This document shows, in pieces, positions 1 to 13,040 of a DNA stretch of 64,000 nucleotides; positions within the stretch are counted from its first letter, which is position 1; each line of letters begins with the position of its first letter. Under the pieces are notes generated by a model that worked only from the letters and a program-made list of their open reading frames with translations, did not search any database and was not told the origin of the DNA. The stretch is from Nematostella vectensis (lineage: Eukaryota; Cnidaria; Anthozoa; Actiniaria; Edwardsiidae). The stretch is taken from the NCBI RefSeq assembly GCF_932526225.1, contig NC_064040.1:13802856-13866855 (forward strand), in the 5' to 3' direction. The translations under genes and the position numbers were made by a program.

Positions 1-1057
1 CTTAGATAGGACAAAGCTCCCTTGGCCCTCTTAGATAGGACAAAGCCTTATATGGTGGGTAGAGGTTGGGTTTTCTTGCATGTGCTGGCAACATAGTCAA
101 GAGCGTTTTCTTTTCTTTATTAATTGTATACACATGTATAGCCGAGAGATAAATAATAAAGAGTATAATAAAGACAATAATAAACAATAAATATGTACAC
201 TTTCTGATCATTTTATCAAACTTTAGACTCTCAAACTTTCATTAATGTCCAAACCTTTCTTTTTTCTGGTCACCCGAACTGAGCTTATTTCTAGGAGCTG
301 GTTCTTAGAAAGTGGTTTTCTACCATTTAATCGAAAATTCCGGTACTTCTGGTTATTTTTCTAAATGGAAAATGTGGAATTGCTTGAGAGGTAGTCAACT
401 TTCACCGGGGAGACCAGAAATTCGGAAAATTGCGTATCATTTGCAGTTTTCCATAGAATATTTGACCGGGGCCCCCATCGGCCACTATTTCCCGAGACCC
501 GAAAAGTAGAATTTCTGAGTACAGAAGCAAATAATACAAAATTCACCTTGGAAATTCTGGAATATAGGAATGTTTCTTACCATTATGGCATTCAGGAAAA
601 ACTGTTATGTCATTCCGGAATTTCCGATTAAATTGTAAACAACCAGTGTGTCCATTCTCAAGAATTCCACATTAGAATTAAATACATTTTTGTTCGCTGG
701 GGTAAAACAATTTTCATTCATTCTCCCTGGAGTATTTCATTCTCCCTCGGGCCACCCACCGGAATCTCTTTCCCTCCTCTGCCTCTGCCTTAAAAGCCTC
801 TGTCAGCCGCCATGTTGTCATAGCAAAGTACCAAGAGTAAAAAACTATATCCTTTTACAACGACTGATTTGGGGAAGCCAATGCAATATTTTCGATTGGA
901 TATGGTAAATAAAGTATTAAACTTTGTTTTTAGATGATTATTTCGAGATTTGAGCTCACTATGTGTCTTCCAATTTTAAATTAAAACAATGACAAAGGTG
1001 TGACCGACAAAGGCCCTTTAATCTAACCTCGTTTCTAGGCCCCAGACCTCAGATCAG
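1..1057. other. Intergenic, no gene seen
   Basis: I see no convincing exon here. Short open frames lack splice context and protein-like composition. The right edge is the 3' side of the CD36-family gene, which is transcribed towards this region, so part of it is probably its 3' UTR. No clear minus-strand AATAAA lies close to the stop codon. Confidence 0.4.
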
Positions 1058-4000
1058 CTACGCTATGTCAGTGACCTGGGTCTGAGACTTCTTGTATGCA
1101 ATGATGATCATGACTACGCCTGCGCAGAACAGGACACCGCCTACACACGGAATAAGGATGGACAGCGTACAACTTGTATCCAGGGCCCCGAACAGCTGCA
1201 ACAAAGGGATACCAACTAAGAAATACTGTAAATAATAGATAATATAGTTTCCGTGTCATGCAAACGGTTTGCGGGGGTAAAGCGCACCACATGACAGAGG
1301 CAATGTTGCGAAGGAAATAAGCGATTACAAGGCATTATCAGCTTAGCGGCCCTGGCGCTCTGGGATTCTTGTGGTTGACTGTGTGGCTAGAGGGGCTGGG
1401 GAGAGAGGGTTTTTTTGGTGATGTAATGTTGCTTAGGAATTCAGTCGTTTTACAAAAGATTGTCGTCAACCGGCTTCGCGACTACGCGACAAGCCCGCAT
1501 GTAAGCATGGGTAAAAACCACTGAAGCGTCTAGCTGCATATATTAGCCCCCGCTACCGCGTCAAATACCGCATTCACACCACCACTTAAACCAGTTTAAA
1601 AGTGGTTTGATTAAACTGGTTTAAATCTCAATCTCCCAGCCAAGAGTGGACAAAACCGAGAAGAAAACTGAATGGATTGTGCTGTATATATTAAGTGATC
1701 ATTTTGCTAGTAAGAATTCAACACAATGAGAAACTTGGCAAGTTATCAGGCAAAGAAAAACCTTTTTTAACGAAACATGGTTTTGGTGTGAATGCAGCAT
1801 AAGTCTGGGGTTATGCAGTGGCTAATATATGCAGCTGGGCGCTTCAGTGGTTTTTACCCATGCTTACATGCGGACTTGTCGCGTATTAACAAAGCCGGTT
1901 GACGACAACCTTTTGTCAAACGACTGTATGACGATAAAGGAGCAGTGCCGTATTAGCAGACCTCGAAATATTGGGGGAGGGGTGCACAATACAGAAACAT
2001 TAAGAAATTTTTTGGGTCAGGGCAACGCCCCTACCGGTTATTTCCTTATATTTTTTAAAAATATTGGGGGGGGGGCACGTGCCCCCAGAACCCCACCCCC
2101 TGCTACTTCCCTTAGGAGGCATGTACTGATCACGTGATGGTCACCTTTTGTACCTAATTAAGTATCTTATGCAAGCATTACTATTTCAGACTATCCACGT
2201 GACGTGGTATCGACGCGTCCTGAGCGTGACTGACCTGTTTTTTAAGCGCCTCTGCGTCTGATTTGCCAATTTCTCCGCCACTCTCTGTCCACATGATTGG
2301 CACGTACTTCCGGTAAGGTTGGTCGTCGTCCCTGGCGCTGATATTTAGCGGCTGTATGCGTGTCACGCTGATTGCGTTATCGGGAATGATGGCGTTCACT
2401 TGAAAACGCAACTTGGCGTTCAACACTCTTCCGCTTACGGGTTCGACGTCAAGCTGTGAAGAGAATGAGAATGAATGCTATAAGTCATCCAGTACAAGGA
2501 GATAACTTAACTTAATGGGGCACTTGCACGGGGACGAGCTCCCCAAACGTTTGATAAAGTACGCGCTATTCCAAAACGGGGAAAAGATCTTGGATTTGCC
2601 GAGGTCGCGCAACAACGAATTAAGCTCGAAAACAGTTAAAACAATGCAAAATAACCATCTAGGTTTATTAAATGACCTTTCAGCTTTCACATAAATACAA
2701 TAGAGTGGCTTAAACACCTTACATCGAGCAGATGGAAATTGATTGAAAAAAGTACTTTAAAGGTTTGGGAACACGTTGTATGTTATGGACAACAGAGTAA
2801 TCTGAAATACAAAGAAATGACTGATGTGTCCCACATTATTACAGACGTTCGATATCACGGACAAATTGTTATGGACTACTGAGTTATCAGAAATAGAAAG
2901 TAAGACAAAGAAATGTATCCCTCCTCATCACGTTTACAATACATGCCGATCCTGAGGGTGTCTGTAATTACGTGATTTGACTGTAATCAATGTGCGGACG
3001 TTGTACTCTGCTTTGTTAAAAACAACATCGTTGTACTTACGAAGTTCAGGTAGCGTTCATCGGTCGGTTTACTGAGGTTCATCTGCTGGTATAATATTGG
3101 TTCTGCGGTCAGAAATCCCGGGAGACTGGTCGACATAGGGAGGCCAGAGAAGGAAGACATATCAAAAACGCCATCCAAGGGCCTGGAAATATTGTTGGCC
3201 TGAAAGGGAACACAAGTAAGAAGATACCACAATAGGGCAATTTCAGGCTGAGAGAATGTCAAAGATATCCAGCTTGGATACTGATTTAAAAGGGTGCAGC
3301 TACAGCGTGATCGAGTCAAAGGCGCGTATGAAGGCGCCGCAATATAGGCTGCCGCTATAGAACGGGACACAGCTTAGTTAAAGAAGGCCGTCATTTTATT
3401 CTCCCGCTCAATGGCGGGCCCCAAAAGCGTCTATTTCCATCGGCTAATTAAAGCGATCGTTATATATCGTTAATAACATATCAGATATCATTCATATCAT
3501 TCGTAGATTGTTTTTTGAAGTTTCCTTGCGAATAAACCGCTGTATTTTCAATGATAAACAATAAAAAAGGAGATATTGATCGACATTCTTTAAGGGAAGG
3601 GAGAAACCGGAAAGTAAACATTTGGTGTTGTACAAAAAAATAAGAGAATTAAATCACGACGATTTTAACAGTCCATAAGTATGTTCAAGTGCTGGGAAGT
3701 GACGCTCTGTTTAACGAGCTGAGAATTTGCAGATTTTATTGCGAGTCCCAACCCAAAGGCACATCGCAGAGTAATGGGCATTTTTTTCAAAGACAGCGCT
3801 CATTAATAGCTTTACGTTAATAGCGGAGTTAAGGGCGCGGTAACTGTTTACCTTCATGTTGTCAGAAGAGAGCGTGTATCGATTCAGATGAATTCCATGC
3901 GACTGCACGGGTCCCTTGTACGTGACTGTGGCTCGTGTGTAAAGGGGAGCGAGGAAAACGTTATAGCTCTGCTCGGAGGGAGCATAGTTGCTCGAGCACG

Positions 4001-7000
4001 GTTTCAAGTCAGCGGTCTTGAAGGTCTGGTCGTATCCGCTTATGGGACGTTCCGAAGCCTTCAGATTTCGGTGGTATTCACTTGGGATGGATGTCTTCCC
4101 GTCGTATCCTAAAATATGATATGTGTTACCATCATACAATTTCTTGTATTATTTAGACGAATGAATATATGAATAGATGTGTAAAGCTGACCACTACTTG
4201 ATGGGATGATAAACAGATACGCAGATGATGCACAGATATAAGGTGCTAAATCAAAGGCATAGGACTCAAGTTCCAAGGAACGGGTTTGTTGTTAGAATCA
4301 ACATGTGGTAGAGTCAAAGACAAAGAGGTGCCTCAGAAGGGCGCCATCTGACTCAAGGCAACTGGTGGCAAGTGGTGATGGTGGCCTAGGGGGGGGGGGG
4401 GGGGTGGATGGTGGAAGTTGTGATGGATGGTAGCTTGGTGTTAGTGGTGCTGGTGGGTGGGTGGTAGTGGTGCTGGTGGGTGGGTGTTAGTGGTGCTGGT
4501 GGGTGGGTGTTAGTGGTGCTGGTGGGTGGGTGTTAGTGGTGCTGGTGGGTGGGTGGTAGTGGTGCTGGTGGGTGGGTGGTAGTGGTGCTGGTGGGTGGGT
4601 GGTAGCGGTGATGGAGTGTTGTTGGTAGTTGTGATGGAGTGTTAGTGGTAGTGGTGATTGTGTGCTAGTGGTAGCGGTGATGGACTGATGGTAGCTTGGT
4701 GGTTGTGGTGCTGGTGGGTGGGTGGTAGCGGTGATGGAGTGTTGTTGGTAGTTGTGATAGAGTGTTAGTGGTAGTGGTGATTGTGTGCTAGTGGTAGCGG
4801 TGATGGACTGATGGTAGCTTGGTGGTTGTGGTGACGGAGTGTTGTTGGTAGTGGTGATGGTTTGTTGTTGGTAGTTGTGATGGAGTGTTAGTGGTAGTGG
4901 TGATTGTGTGCTAGTGGTAGCGGTGATGGACTGATGGTAGCTTGGTGGTTGTGGTGCTGGTGGGTGGGTGGTAGTGGTGATGGTTTGTTGTTGGTAGTTG
5001 TGATGGAGTGTTAGTGGTAGTGGTGATTGTGTGCTAGTGGTAGCGGTGATGGACTGATGGTAGCTTGGTGGCTGTGGTGCTGGTGGGTGGGTGGTAGTGG
5101 TGATGGAGTGTTGTTGGTGATTGTGTGTTGGTGGTAGTGGTGACGGTGTGTTGGTGGTAGTGGTGACGGTGTGTTGGTGGTAGTGGTGACGGTGTGTTGT
5201 TGGTAGTGGTGACGGTGTGTTGGTGGTAGTGGTGACGGTGTGTTGGTGGTAGTGGTGACGGTGTGTTGTTGGTAGTGGTGACGGTGTGTTGGTGGTAGTG
5301 GTGACGGTGTGTTGTTGGTAGTGGTGACGGTGTGTTGTTGGTAGTGGTGACGGTGTGTTGGTGGTAGTGGTGACGGTGTGTTGTTGGTAGTGATGACGCT
5401 GTGTTGGTGGTAGTGGTGACGGTGTGTTGGTGGTAGTGGTGACGGTGTGTTGGTGGTAGTGGTGACGCTGTGTTGTTGGTAGTGGTGACGGTCTGTTGTT
5501 GTTGGTAGTGGCGGTAATAATAATAATTATACTCGTTTATTATTCCTCTCGTAGCTTAGCTATATTACAGGATTCTAAATATGGATAGTGGTTGGTAATG
5601 GTGATGGTGGGTTGGTGGTAGTGGTGATGAAGTGTTGTTGGTAGTGATGATGGAGTGTTGTTGGTAGTGATGATGGAGTGTTGTTGGTAGTGATGATGGA
5701 GTGTTGTTGGTAGTGATGATGGAGTGTTGTTGGTAGTGATGATGGAGTGTTGTTGGTAGTGGTGATGGAGTGTTGTTGGTAGTGGTGATGGTTTGTTGTT
5801 GGTAGTTGTGATGGAGTGTTAGTGGTAGTGGTGATTGTGTGCTAGTGGTAGCGGTGATGGACTGATGGTAGCTTGGTGGTAGTGGTGACGGTGTGTTGGT
5901 GGTAGTGGTGACGGTGTGTTGTTGGTAGTGGTGACGGTGTGTTGTTGGTAGTGGTGACGGTGTGTTGTTGGTAGTGGTGACGGTGTGTTGTTGGTAGTGG
6001 TGACGGTGTGTTGTTGGTAGTGGTGACGGTGTGTTGTTGGTAGTGGTGACGGTTTGTTGTTGGTAGTGGTGACGGTGTGTTGGTGGTAGTGGTGACGGTG
6101 TGTTGGTGGTAGTGGTGACGGTGTGTTGGTGGTAGTGGTGACGGTGTGTTGGTGGTAGTGGTGACGCTGTGTTGTTGGTAGTGGTGACGGTGTGTTGGTG
6201 GTAGTGGTGACGCTGTGTTGTTGGTAGTGCTGACGGTGTGTTGGTGGTAGTGGTGACGGTGTGTTGGTGGTAGTGGTGACGGTGTGTTGGTGGTAGTGAT
6301 GACGCTGTGTTGGTGGTAGTGGTGACGGTGTGTTGGTGGTAGTGGTGACGCTGTGTTGTTGGTAGTGGTGACGGTCTTTTGTTGTTGGTAGTGGCGGTAA
6401 TAATATAATAATAATTATACTCGTTTATTATTCCTCTCGTAGCTTAGCTATATTACAGGATTCTAAATATGGATAGTGGTTGGTAATGGTGATGGTGGGT
6501 TGGTGGTAATAGTGATGGTGGGTTGGTGGTAATGGTGACGACTGTTGGTGGTAGTGGTGACGGTGTGTTGGTGGTAGTGGTGACGGTGTGTTGGTGGTAG
6601 TGGTGACGGTGTGTTGGTGGTAGTGGTGACGGTGTGTTGGTGGTAGTGGTGACGGTGTGTTGGTGGTAGTGGTGACGGTGTGTTGGTGGTAGTGGTGACG
6701 GTGTGTTGGTGGTAGTGGTGACGACAGTTGTTGGTAGTGGTGACGGTGTGTTGTTGGTAGTGGTGACGGTGTGTTGTTGGTAGTGGTGACGGTGTGTTGA
6801 TGGTAGTGGTGACGGTGTGTTGTTGGTAGTGGTGACGGTGTGTTGGTGGTAGTGGTGACGGTGTGTTGGTGGTAGTGATCGTGTGTTGGTGGTAGTGGTG
6901 ACGGTGTGTTGTTGGTAGTGGTGACGGTGTGTTGGTGGTAGTGGTGACGGTGTGTTGTTGGTAGTGGTGACGGTGTGTTGGTGGAAGTGGTGACGGTGTG

Positions 7001-9025
7001 TTGGTGGTAGTGGTGACGGTGTGTTGGTGGTAATGGTGACGACTGTTGTTGGTAGTGGTGACGGTGTGTTGTTGGTAGTGGTGACGGTGTGTTGGTGGTA
7101 GTGGTGACGGTGTGTTGGTGGTAGTGGTGACGGTGTGTTGGTGGTAGTGGTGACGGTGTGTTGTTGGTAGTGGTGACGACTGTTGTTGGTAGTGGTGACG
7201 GTGTGTTGGAGGTAGTGGTGACGGTGTGTTGGTGGTAGTGATCGTGTGTTGGTGGTAGTGGTGACGGTGTGTTGTTGGTAGTGGTGACGGTGTGTTGGTG
7301 GTAGTGGTGACGGTGTGTTGTTGGTAGTGGTGACGGTGTGTTGGTGGTAGTGGTGACGGTGTGTTGTTGGTAGTAGTGACGGTGTGTTGGAGGTAGTGGT
7401 GACGGTGTGTTGGTGGTAGTGGTGACGGTGTGTTGGTGGTAGTGGTGACGGTGTGTTGGTGGTAATGGTGACGACTGTTGTTGGTAGTGGTGACGGTGTG
7501 TTGGTGGTAGTGGTGACGGTGTGTTGGTGGTAGTGGTGACGGTGTGTTGGTGGTAGTGGTGACGGTGTGTTGTTGGTAGTGGTGACGACTGTTGTTGGTA
7601 GTGGTGACGGTGTGTTGTTGGTAGTGGTGACGGTGTGTTGTTGGTAGTGGTGACGGTGTGTTGGTGGTAGTGGTGACGGTTTGTCGGTAGCGAGGGTCGA
7701 CTTACCTGCCCACGTGAAGCGGTCCCCACCAGATGACTTGCATGTGTGAAAGGTTTCAGACTTGCTGAGCAGCCTGGCCTGCTCCTTGCTGGTGTGATGC
7801 GTGAGAAAGCCCGGCACAGGGGTCCCATTAGGGTATAGTGGCGGCATCGGTAGCTTATCCATTACGTAACCAAGCGTCAGCTCTTTCTGTGGACGCGTGG
7901 TTAGCAAGCCTATATTATTATTGTCGAAATACGCCATTACGAACATCGGAAGGTGGCTTGTGATGAAAGTCAGGAGCGCAGTCATCGTCAGAGTATCGTT
8001 CGCTTTAAAACAAATCATATTCTCAACCGGGCAGGTAATCTTATCAATCAGCAGCTTTAATCCTGCCGCCTGAGCCTGCAAACTGCTGACGTTAGACCCA
8101 GCGGCCGTGGCAATCGCTTTTAGTATTTTCATATACGCCGGCACATAGGTCACGAGTCCGCATCCGCTTGATATCGGATTATCCTTGCATGGGACGCCTG
8201 TGGTCGGGAGGAGCAGAGAGGAATTGGTAAGTGCATTATAGAGTCCCATCATTTCAGTGCTGTTATAACTTGTGTTCAGGCTGGCGAATTGTGACTGCGA
8301 GGATAACCAATGTCCGAAGTCCAGAGTAAGGGTCGTATTTGTCGGTTCCACCCTTCCTAGGTAGTGGTACGTGCCACTCCCTAGCGTAGCGTTTAGCTGA
8401 AGGATGTAGCCGCCGACAATGGGTGGGACCATAGCCAAGGCGATGCCCATGTCGTCACCGGCCTGCGCCACCGCCCCAAGATAGCCCAGGTTCAACACGG
8501 TCATCTGAGGATGAAAAGCAAATGTAAGAAACCCGCAATATCTAAGTGCCATGGAGGGCCCCGCCCCGGTAATGCCAGTGTCATTAAGGTTTCTTTAAAC
8601 TGAAATCCAGTTTTTCTCATTTTTTCCCTTGTACACCGATCTTGATCGTTGATCTATCCCAAATCGCGCGTGTGTTCGCACTTCGAACACCCTTATCCAA
8701 ATAACAACAACAAAAATCCAGAATTCCCCTATATTGGCAGTTTGAGTTCTATGACTCTTTAAAACGGAATTTACCTCAGCTATAGTCAGTAACACTCAGT
8801 ACATTGAGGAAACATGTGAAACCACCTGTATAGATTTCAAAGTGTTACCCACGATGAAGCACGAGTATCGATAGAGAAGTTCTGAGTGTAACCTTATTTA
8901 GTGTTCACACAAGCGGACGTGATTCGGGCTCTTCGTACCTAGGCGTATATCTGAGTTCATCAAGAACTCGACAGCCAAGCATGCTAACAAAGAATAAAAA
9001 ATAGAAACAATCGCTGCAGGTGCCC

Positions 9026-9069
<44 letters not shown>

Positions 9070-12000
9070 AACACAACACAGCAGCGTATAAGAGTTAAAC
9101 ACACCTGGTCACTTTCCTTGCATTGTGGGCACGCTTGCGCAGTGGCGTCCGCGTCAAATGTTTGCTGGGAATATTTCTTGTAAGTCACGTGACCATTGTC
9201 GTCAAACGACACGTCGATCTTTTCGGTAGTCGTCTTGTAGACATATGGACCGCGCTCCTCGAACTGTACACCAAACGCAGCCATCAGTAAAACACTCACT
9301 ACAAGACGCCAACCCAGGATTGGCTGAGAGCGAGCGCGCTGTCATAGATTCCTTAAAGAAATTACCCACATTTTGGCCGCCAAGGAGGGGGGGTACGGGC
9401 CAGCGCACCCCCCTGGGTAGGCGCCTGCTAACAGATATCGAGTGTGAGATGGAGTGCGTATCTAGTTTGTGCATGGCGTTTTTTTTTTAACTTAAATTTT
9501 AAGTTCCATAGATTCAGGCTAGAGCGGTAGGCCGGGTTCAGATTTAAAATCAGTTTGTTAAATTTGGTTATAAGACAATAACAAAACCAAATTATCCTTC
9601 CTTATGAACTAGATGAGGAAACTATGGGAAGTTTTTTTCTGCATTATAACAACTAATTGCTATCCAATCACATTCACGCTGACATTCATACCTGTGGTGT
9701 CTCTCCTTTGTGCAGGAATCCGTTTTTATTCTTGATATGTCAGAAGTAAATAGAAGCAGAGGACTCGCTTGCGCCGATCTGTGCACGATGAGAAATTAAA
9801 GTCACAGATCACGTCAAATGCATTTACTCAGGGTGCTTTCTAAAACCTAGGATGACCGTTATCCTGTAAGTGCTATCTTTCTATGGACTACACAAAGGGG
9901 GGGGGGGGGAGTGAGGTGCGCAGGGTCAAAAAGTTGATCATGTCTTATTAAGGATCTTCAAATACTATAGACATAGACATATTTTATTAGAGTGCCGTAT
10001 ACAAAGATTTACATAGGCCATTATTCTCTAACATTTACTAGTGAGATTGCCTAATTAAAAAGCATTTATAACTGGTATTTAGCTACCATGCTTTTTGGAG
10101 CTATTAAGTCTCTAATGTTTGGGAAATGTCTATTTAGTTGTTGGGAAAGAGTATTTCTTAGTTTTGTAAATTGAGCATTTTAACTAGAAAGTGTTGTTTA
10201 TTCTCCATAGTCTGACAGCGCGGGCAAACCCTTGATTCTGGTGTAATATAGTTTTTGTTGTAGCGGCGTCTTTTAATTTGTAGAATGTGATCGCTTATTC
10301 TTAATTTTGTTTGTGCCCTACGATATTCTATATTCAAAGCCGTAGCAGGCCTCGAATTTTTTTTGGGGGGGGCACGATACATAAACATTAAGAAAACAAT
10401 GGGGGCACAGCCAAGTCCTCCTGGTCATTTTCTTTATAGTTTTTGAAAATATTGGGGGGAGGCACGTGCCCCCAGTGCCCCACCCCCTGCTACGGCCCTG
10501 ATATTCGATACTTTCAGTAAATAATCCTCTAGTTTATATTCTGATTTTAATTATCTGAATGCTCTTAGTTTGTTCCCTCCAATTGGTCTAGAATTATCGT
10601 CAAAAAGACTTGATCTCCGATCTTGTATTTCGATGTCTTCTAAACTCTGTTTCGGAATTCTTTATAAAATTGTTCATTTATTGTCGATTTAGTGTCTAAG
10701 TTAGCCTCGCTTTGGTTCTCCAAACAGTTGCCATAACCGTTTTGAAGCGAAATTGTTTTAGTTTCCATTGCCTAGTTCTGCGAGTTCGGAATCTTTACTA
10801 TACATATTCTCTCCTTTTTTTTAATATAAAAACGAGACTGGGCCGTTCTGGGATGTTCTTAAAGCCGCATTATCACCAGTTTACTTCCGGAGGTCCGACG
10901 GAAACCTCAACCGTTAAAAGACAAAATAATCTATTCGAATCCGAAATATTTAACAGGCCATCCGCTCTAAATAACCGTCTCACGAACCAGACCCTCCGGA
11001 TTTTTTGCTTCCTCTGAAAATTCCTGGCCGTTTGACACCCCCCCCCCCCCCCCCCCTCCCGGTGGTATGGATATTTTCTGGAACTACACGATCTCAGGCT
11101 GGACATTCTTTTAAAAAAGGTTCTAGACTGCAACCCCCCCCCCCCCCCCCCCAGCCAATCCCCCGGCCGAACGCGCCTGGTTTTCGAAATTCATTGCCAA
11201 TTAGTGGTTATAAATTAGTTTATTTAAAGTTTTTCTGTTTAGCATTGCTGAAAAATCAAGTTGGCGCAGGTTAATATAGCGTGTAAACGCTCTCGTAAAC
11301 TGGTGAAATTTATGAGTTCTTTTGCCTCAAAGGCAATTACGCTTAAAAGAAGGATCTAGGTGTTACACAAAAGATGTTTCTTTGGAAACGCTTGACAAAA
11401 GCACGTAAATGATGAAGAGAACAGCTGAATTCTTTTTGCCTACACTTGGCGTTTATTTTTACAAATTAGCAGCCTTTTTTAATTCAGTTAAACGTGTTGA
11501 AGCACTAACACCCCGCATTTTAAAATAAAAATTAAGCTAAAGAATATGGAGAGATTTTTTTATGTTTAATGAGTCATGTGCAATGTTTTAATGAAAACTC
11601 GAATTTCTTTTTTCATCTTGCTAAAACAGTAACTACCATTTCAACTACAACTTATACAGTATGTTTATCCGACTTTTAAGCTATATTTACTGTCCAAAAT
11701 CATTTTTTTAAATGAAACATGAAATCACTTTTTTCCCACAGCATGAAAACTTATAAGTATTCAAAGATGATGAAAAAACAACAACGAAAAAACAATTGTA
11801 GAGCGAAATTCGTTGGCACGGAGAAGCTTAGGCATTTACTTGTTAAGATGTTTGTTTGAAGTATTGTTCTTTGAAGAAAATGTAATCTTCAAACAAGAGA
11901 GGAAAGGCTGTATAAGCAAGACAAGAGCAGCTGGAAATTAATCGCAAATTGTTTATTATCGAAATAAGGATGGCGCTAAGTCTCACTGTAAATCTTCGTC

Positions 12001-12714
12001 GTCTACAAAAACTTCAAACCGAAACTTTAAACCAATGGAGTCTCTCGAGAAAAGACACGAAGGTAAAACAGTGAAAAAATTAAATTAAGGGGGAAATGAG
12101 TGAAATTTCAATTTCAATATTAAAACGCGTAACATTTTTGTTGTTTTTAGTGGAAATATCGTGTGATACCAAATATCGGGTGCTTTGAGCAGTTCAGAAA
12201 CCTGAATATTTTTATCGAATTAATTTATATTTACAAACATTTATAACAAGCAAAAAGGCAGCCAGTTTTAGATAAGCATTTCATACAATAAAGATGTTGT
12301 TATGAAGGTGTCAAAAAACCGTTTGAAAAAAAACTTTAAACGTTTAGACATGCTACCGAGGTTTGAAAAATTCAGAAATTAAAGAGTGTGCGTGTAGGTG
12401 GCAAGATTTTGGAAATATTTCGTTCAGAAAATTTTGCACCTTCATGTAAAAAGGTAAAATACTGAGGCAGCCAAATTTAGGGGGTTATCTGCTTATTTAT
12501 TAAGGTTATCGCTTAGTAAATGGTAAGTTTTTGTTATTGGTTTCCTTACCCAGGAGTCGTATCCCGTGTGATCTTTGCTGTTGATGCAGATCTGGTCGTC
12601 GAGCCCCTGTTTAACTCGTCGAGTAATAAATTGACCGACCAGAATTCCAACTACTACAGCCACAATCCCGAATATGACGAGGATAATACCCGTTCTTTTT
12701 TTGTTACTGCACAT
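1058..12714 (-). CDS. CD36/SCARB-family scavenger receptor (LIMP-2/SR-B type)
   Basis: Two-pass membrane glycoprotein of the CD36 family, which binds lipoproteins, lipids or lysosomal enzymes at the surface or lysosome. Minus-strand exons with GT-AG borders and matching phases: 12550-12714, 9105-9298, 7706-8504, 3852-4108, 3041-3199, 2235-2453, 1058-1195. The first exon starts at a Met followed by a short cytosolic tail and a hydrophobic segment (IILVIFGIVAVVVGILVG). Exon 9105-9298 holds the family signature FEERGPYVYK. Later exons show FLDVEP..GRVLNAKLRFQVN and YVPIMWTESGGEIG, matching the conserved C-terminal ectodomain. The last exon encodes a second membrane helix and a short YKKSQTQVTDIA tail. 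Many N-x-S/T sites fit a luminal or extracellular domain. The 799-nt exon makes the ectodomain longer than the usual ~480 residues of the family. One exon of about 25 codons (the VYxQFYFFNVTNP region) should lie between 9299 and 12549 and was not located. Family is sure; the exact orthologue is not. Confidence 0.85.
1965..2115. repeat. Degenerate copy of the 10335-10500 short element
   Basis: Shares ordered blocks with 10335-10500: a T/G-rich start, ACAxAAACATTAAGAAA, AAAATATTGGGGGG, GGCACGTGCCCCCAG and CCCCACCCCCTGCTAC. The terminal CTACGGCCCTG is eroded to CTACTTCCCTT. It lies in the last intron of the CD36-family gene. Confidence 0.6.
4381..7690. repeat. Intronic minisatellite, 23-bp units (GTGACGGTGTGTTGGTGGTAG)
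   Basis: From 5.1 kb to 7.68 kb the sequence is built of a 23-bp unit with few variants. The 4.4-5.1 kb part is a looser mix of GGTGCTGGTGGGTGGGTGG and GATGGAGTGTTGTTGGTAG units. A non-repetitive island around ACTCGTTTAT occurs at 5531 and again at 6419, giving an 888-bp higher-order duplication. The array lies in the intron between CD36-family exons 7706-8504 and 3852-4108 and begins within about 25 nt of the donor. Read on the minus strand it lacks stops in long stretches, giving Thr/Pro/His-rich translations that I do not regard as genes. A run of about 15 G at 4391-4405 marks the left end. Confidence 0.95.
9025..9069. repeat. (CAA)n microsatellite
   Basis: About 15 CAA units, located 36 nt beyond the donor of CD36-family exon 9105-9298, within the intron. 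On the gene strand this is a TTG run. Confidence 0.95.
10335..10500. mobile_element. Short inverted-repeat element (MITE), hAT-like ends
   Basis: The ends are CAAAGCCGTAGCAGG and, inverted, CAGGGCCGTAGCAGG. The interior is G/C-run rich with no coding capacity. A CAGGGCCGTAG-type terminus is typical of hAT-derived MITEs. Flanking duplication is unclear (only ATATTC is shared). It lies in a CD36-family intron. Confidence 0.55.
10862..10975. repeat. Dispersed repeat, copy 1 (partner at 63842-63955)
   Basis: About 110 bp nearly identical in the same orientation to 63842-63955, including the core TTACTTCCGGAGGTCCGACG and GGCCATCCGCTCTAAAT. The flanks differ, so this is an interspersed repeat fragment. 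Two long C runs (about 11037 and 11136) follow closely and are prone to sequencing error. Confidence 0.75.
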
Positions 12715-13040
12715 GATTGCTCCAAGTAAACAGACGTGTTATGTATTTTAAAAGCGACGGTGATTCTGACAGGCCAACAAACGTGTAAAGGTTTTTAACA
12801 AGCTGCTGGCCTTAGCAACTTGTTGTCAAGAAACTTAAAAAACACTCACACTGCACATCAACTGTTCTCATTTCCATAACGTGGGGTCTTTTGACAACCG
12901 GATCTGCTCATTTTTATTGGAATAGACAAAAATAAATATCTCTAGAATAACATTTTGATTGTCAAAAGTTTAAGAAATTGCATGATCGTTTCCTTTCGGA
13001 CCAATCATCGTTAAGGGATGTAGGAACAGGTGCCTAGCAT

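Noticed and set aside
6428-8552. Long Thr/Pro/His-rich open frames on the minus strand
   Set aside because: They are translations of the 23-bp minisatellite in a CD36-family intron; only 7706-8504 is coding.
8898-9102. Cys- or Leu-run open frames
   Set aside because: Translation of the (CAA)n microsatellite just past a CD36-family donor.
9661-9780. Second candidate for the missing CD36-family exon (minus strand, ending ACACCACAG/GTATGA)
   Set aside because: The frame that resembles the family (KGETPQ) contains a stop, and the phase does not fit the next exon.
11976-12050. Candidate missing CD36-family exon (minus strand, RFEVFVDDEDL, before a GTGAGA donor)
   Set aside because: It has a good pyrimidine tract and donor, but its phases do not join exon 12550-12714 to exon 9105-9298 without forcing.
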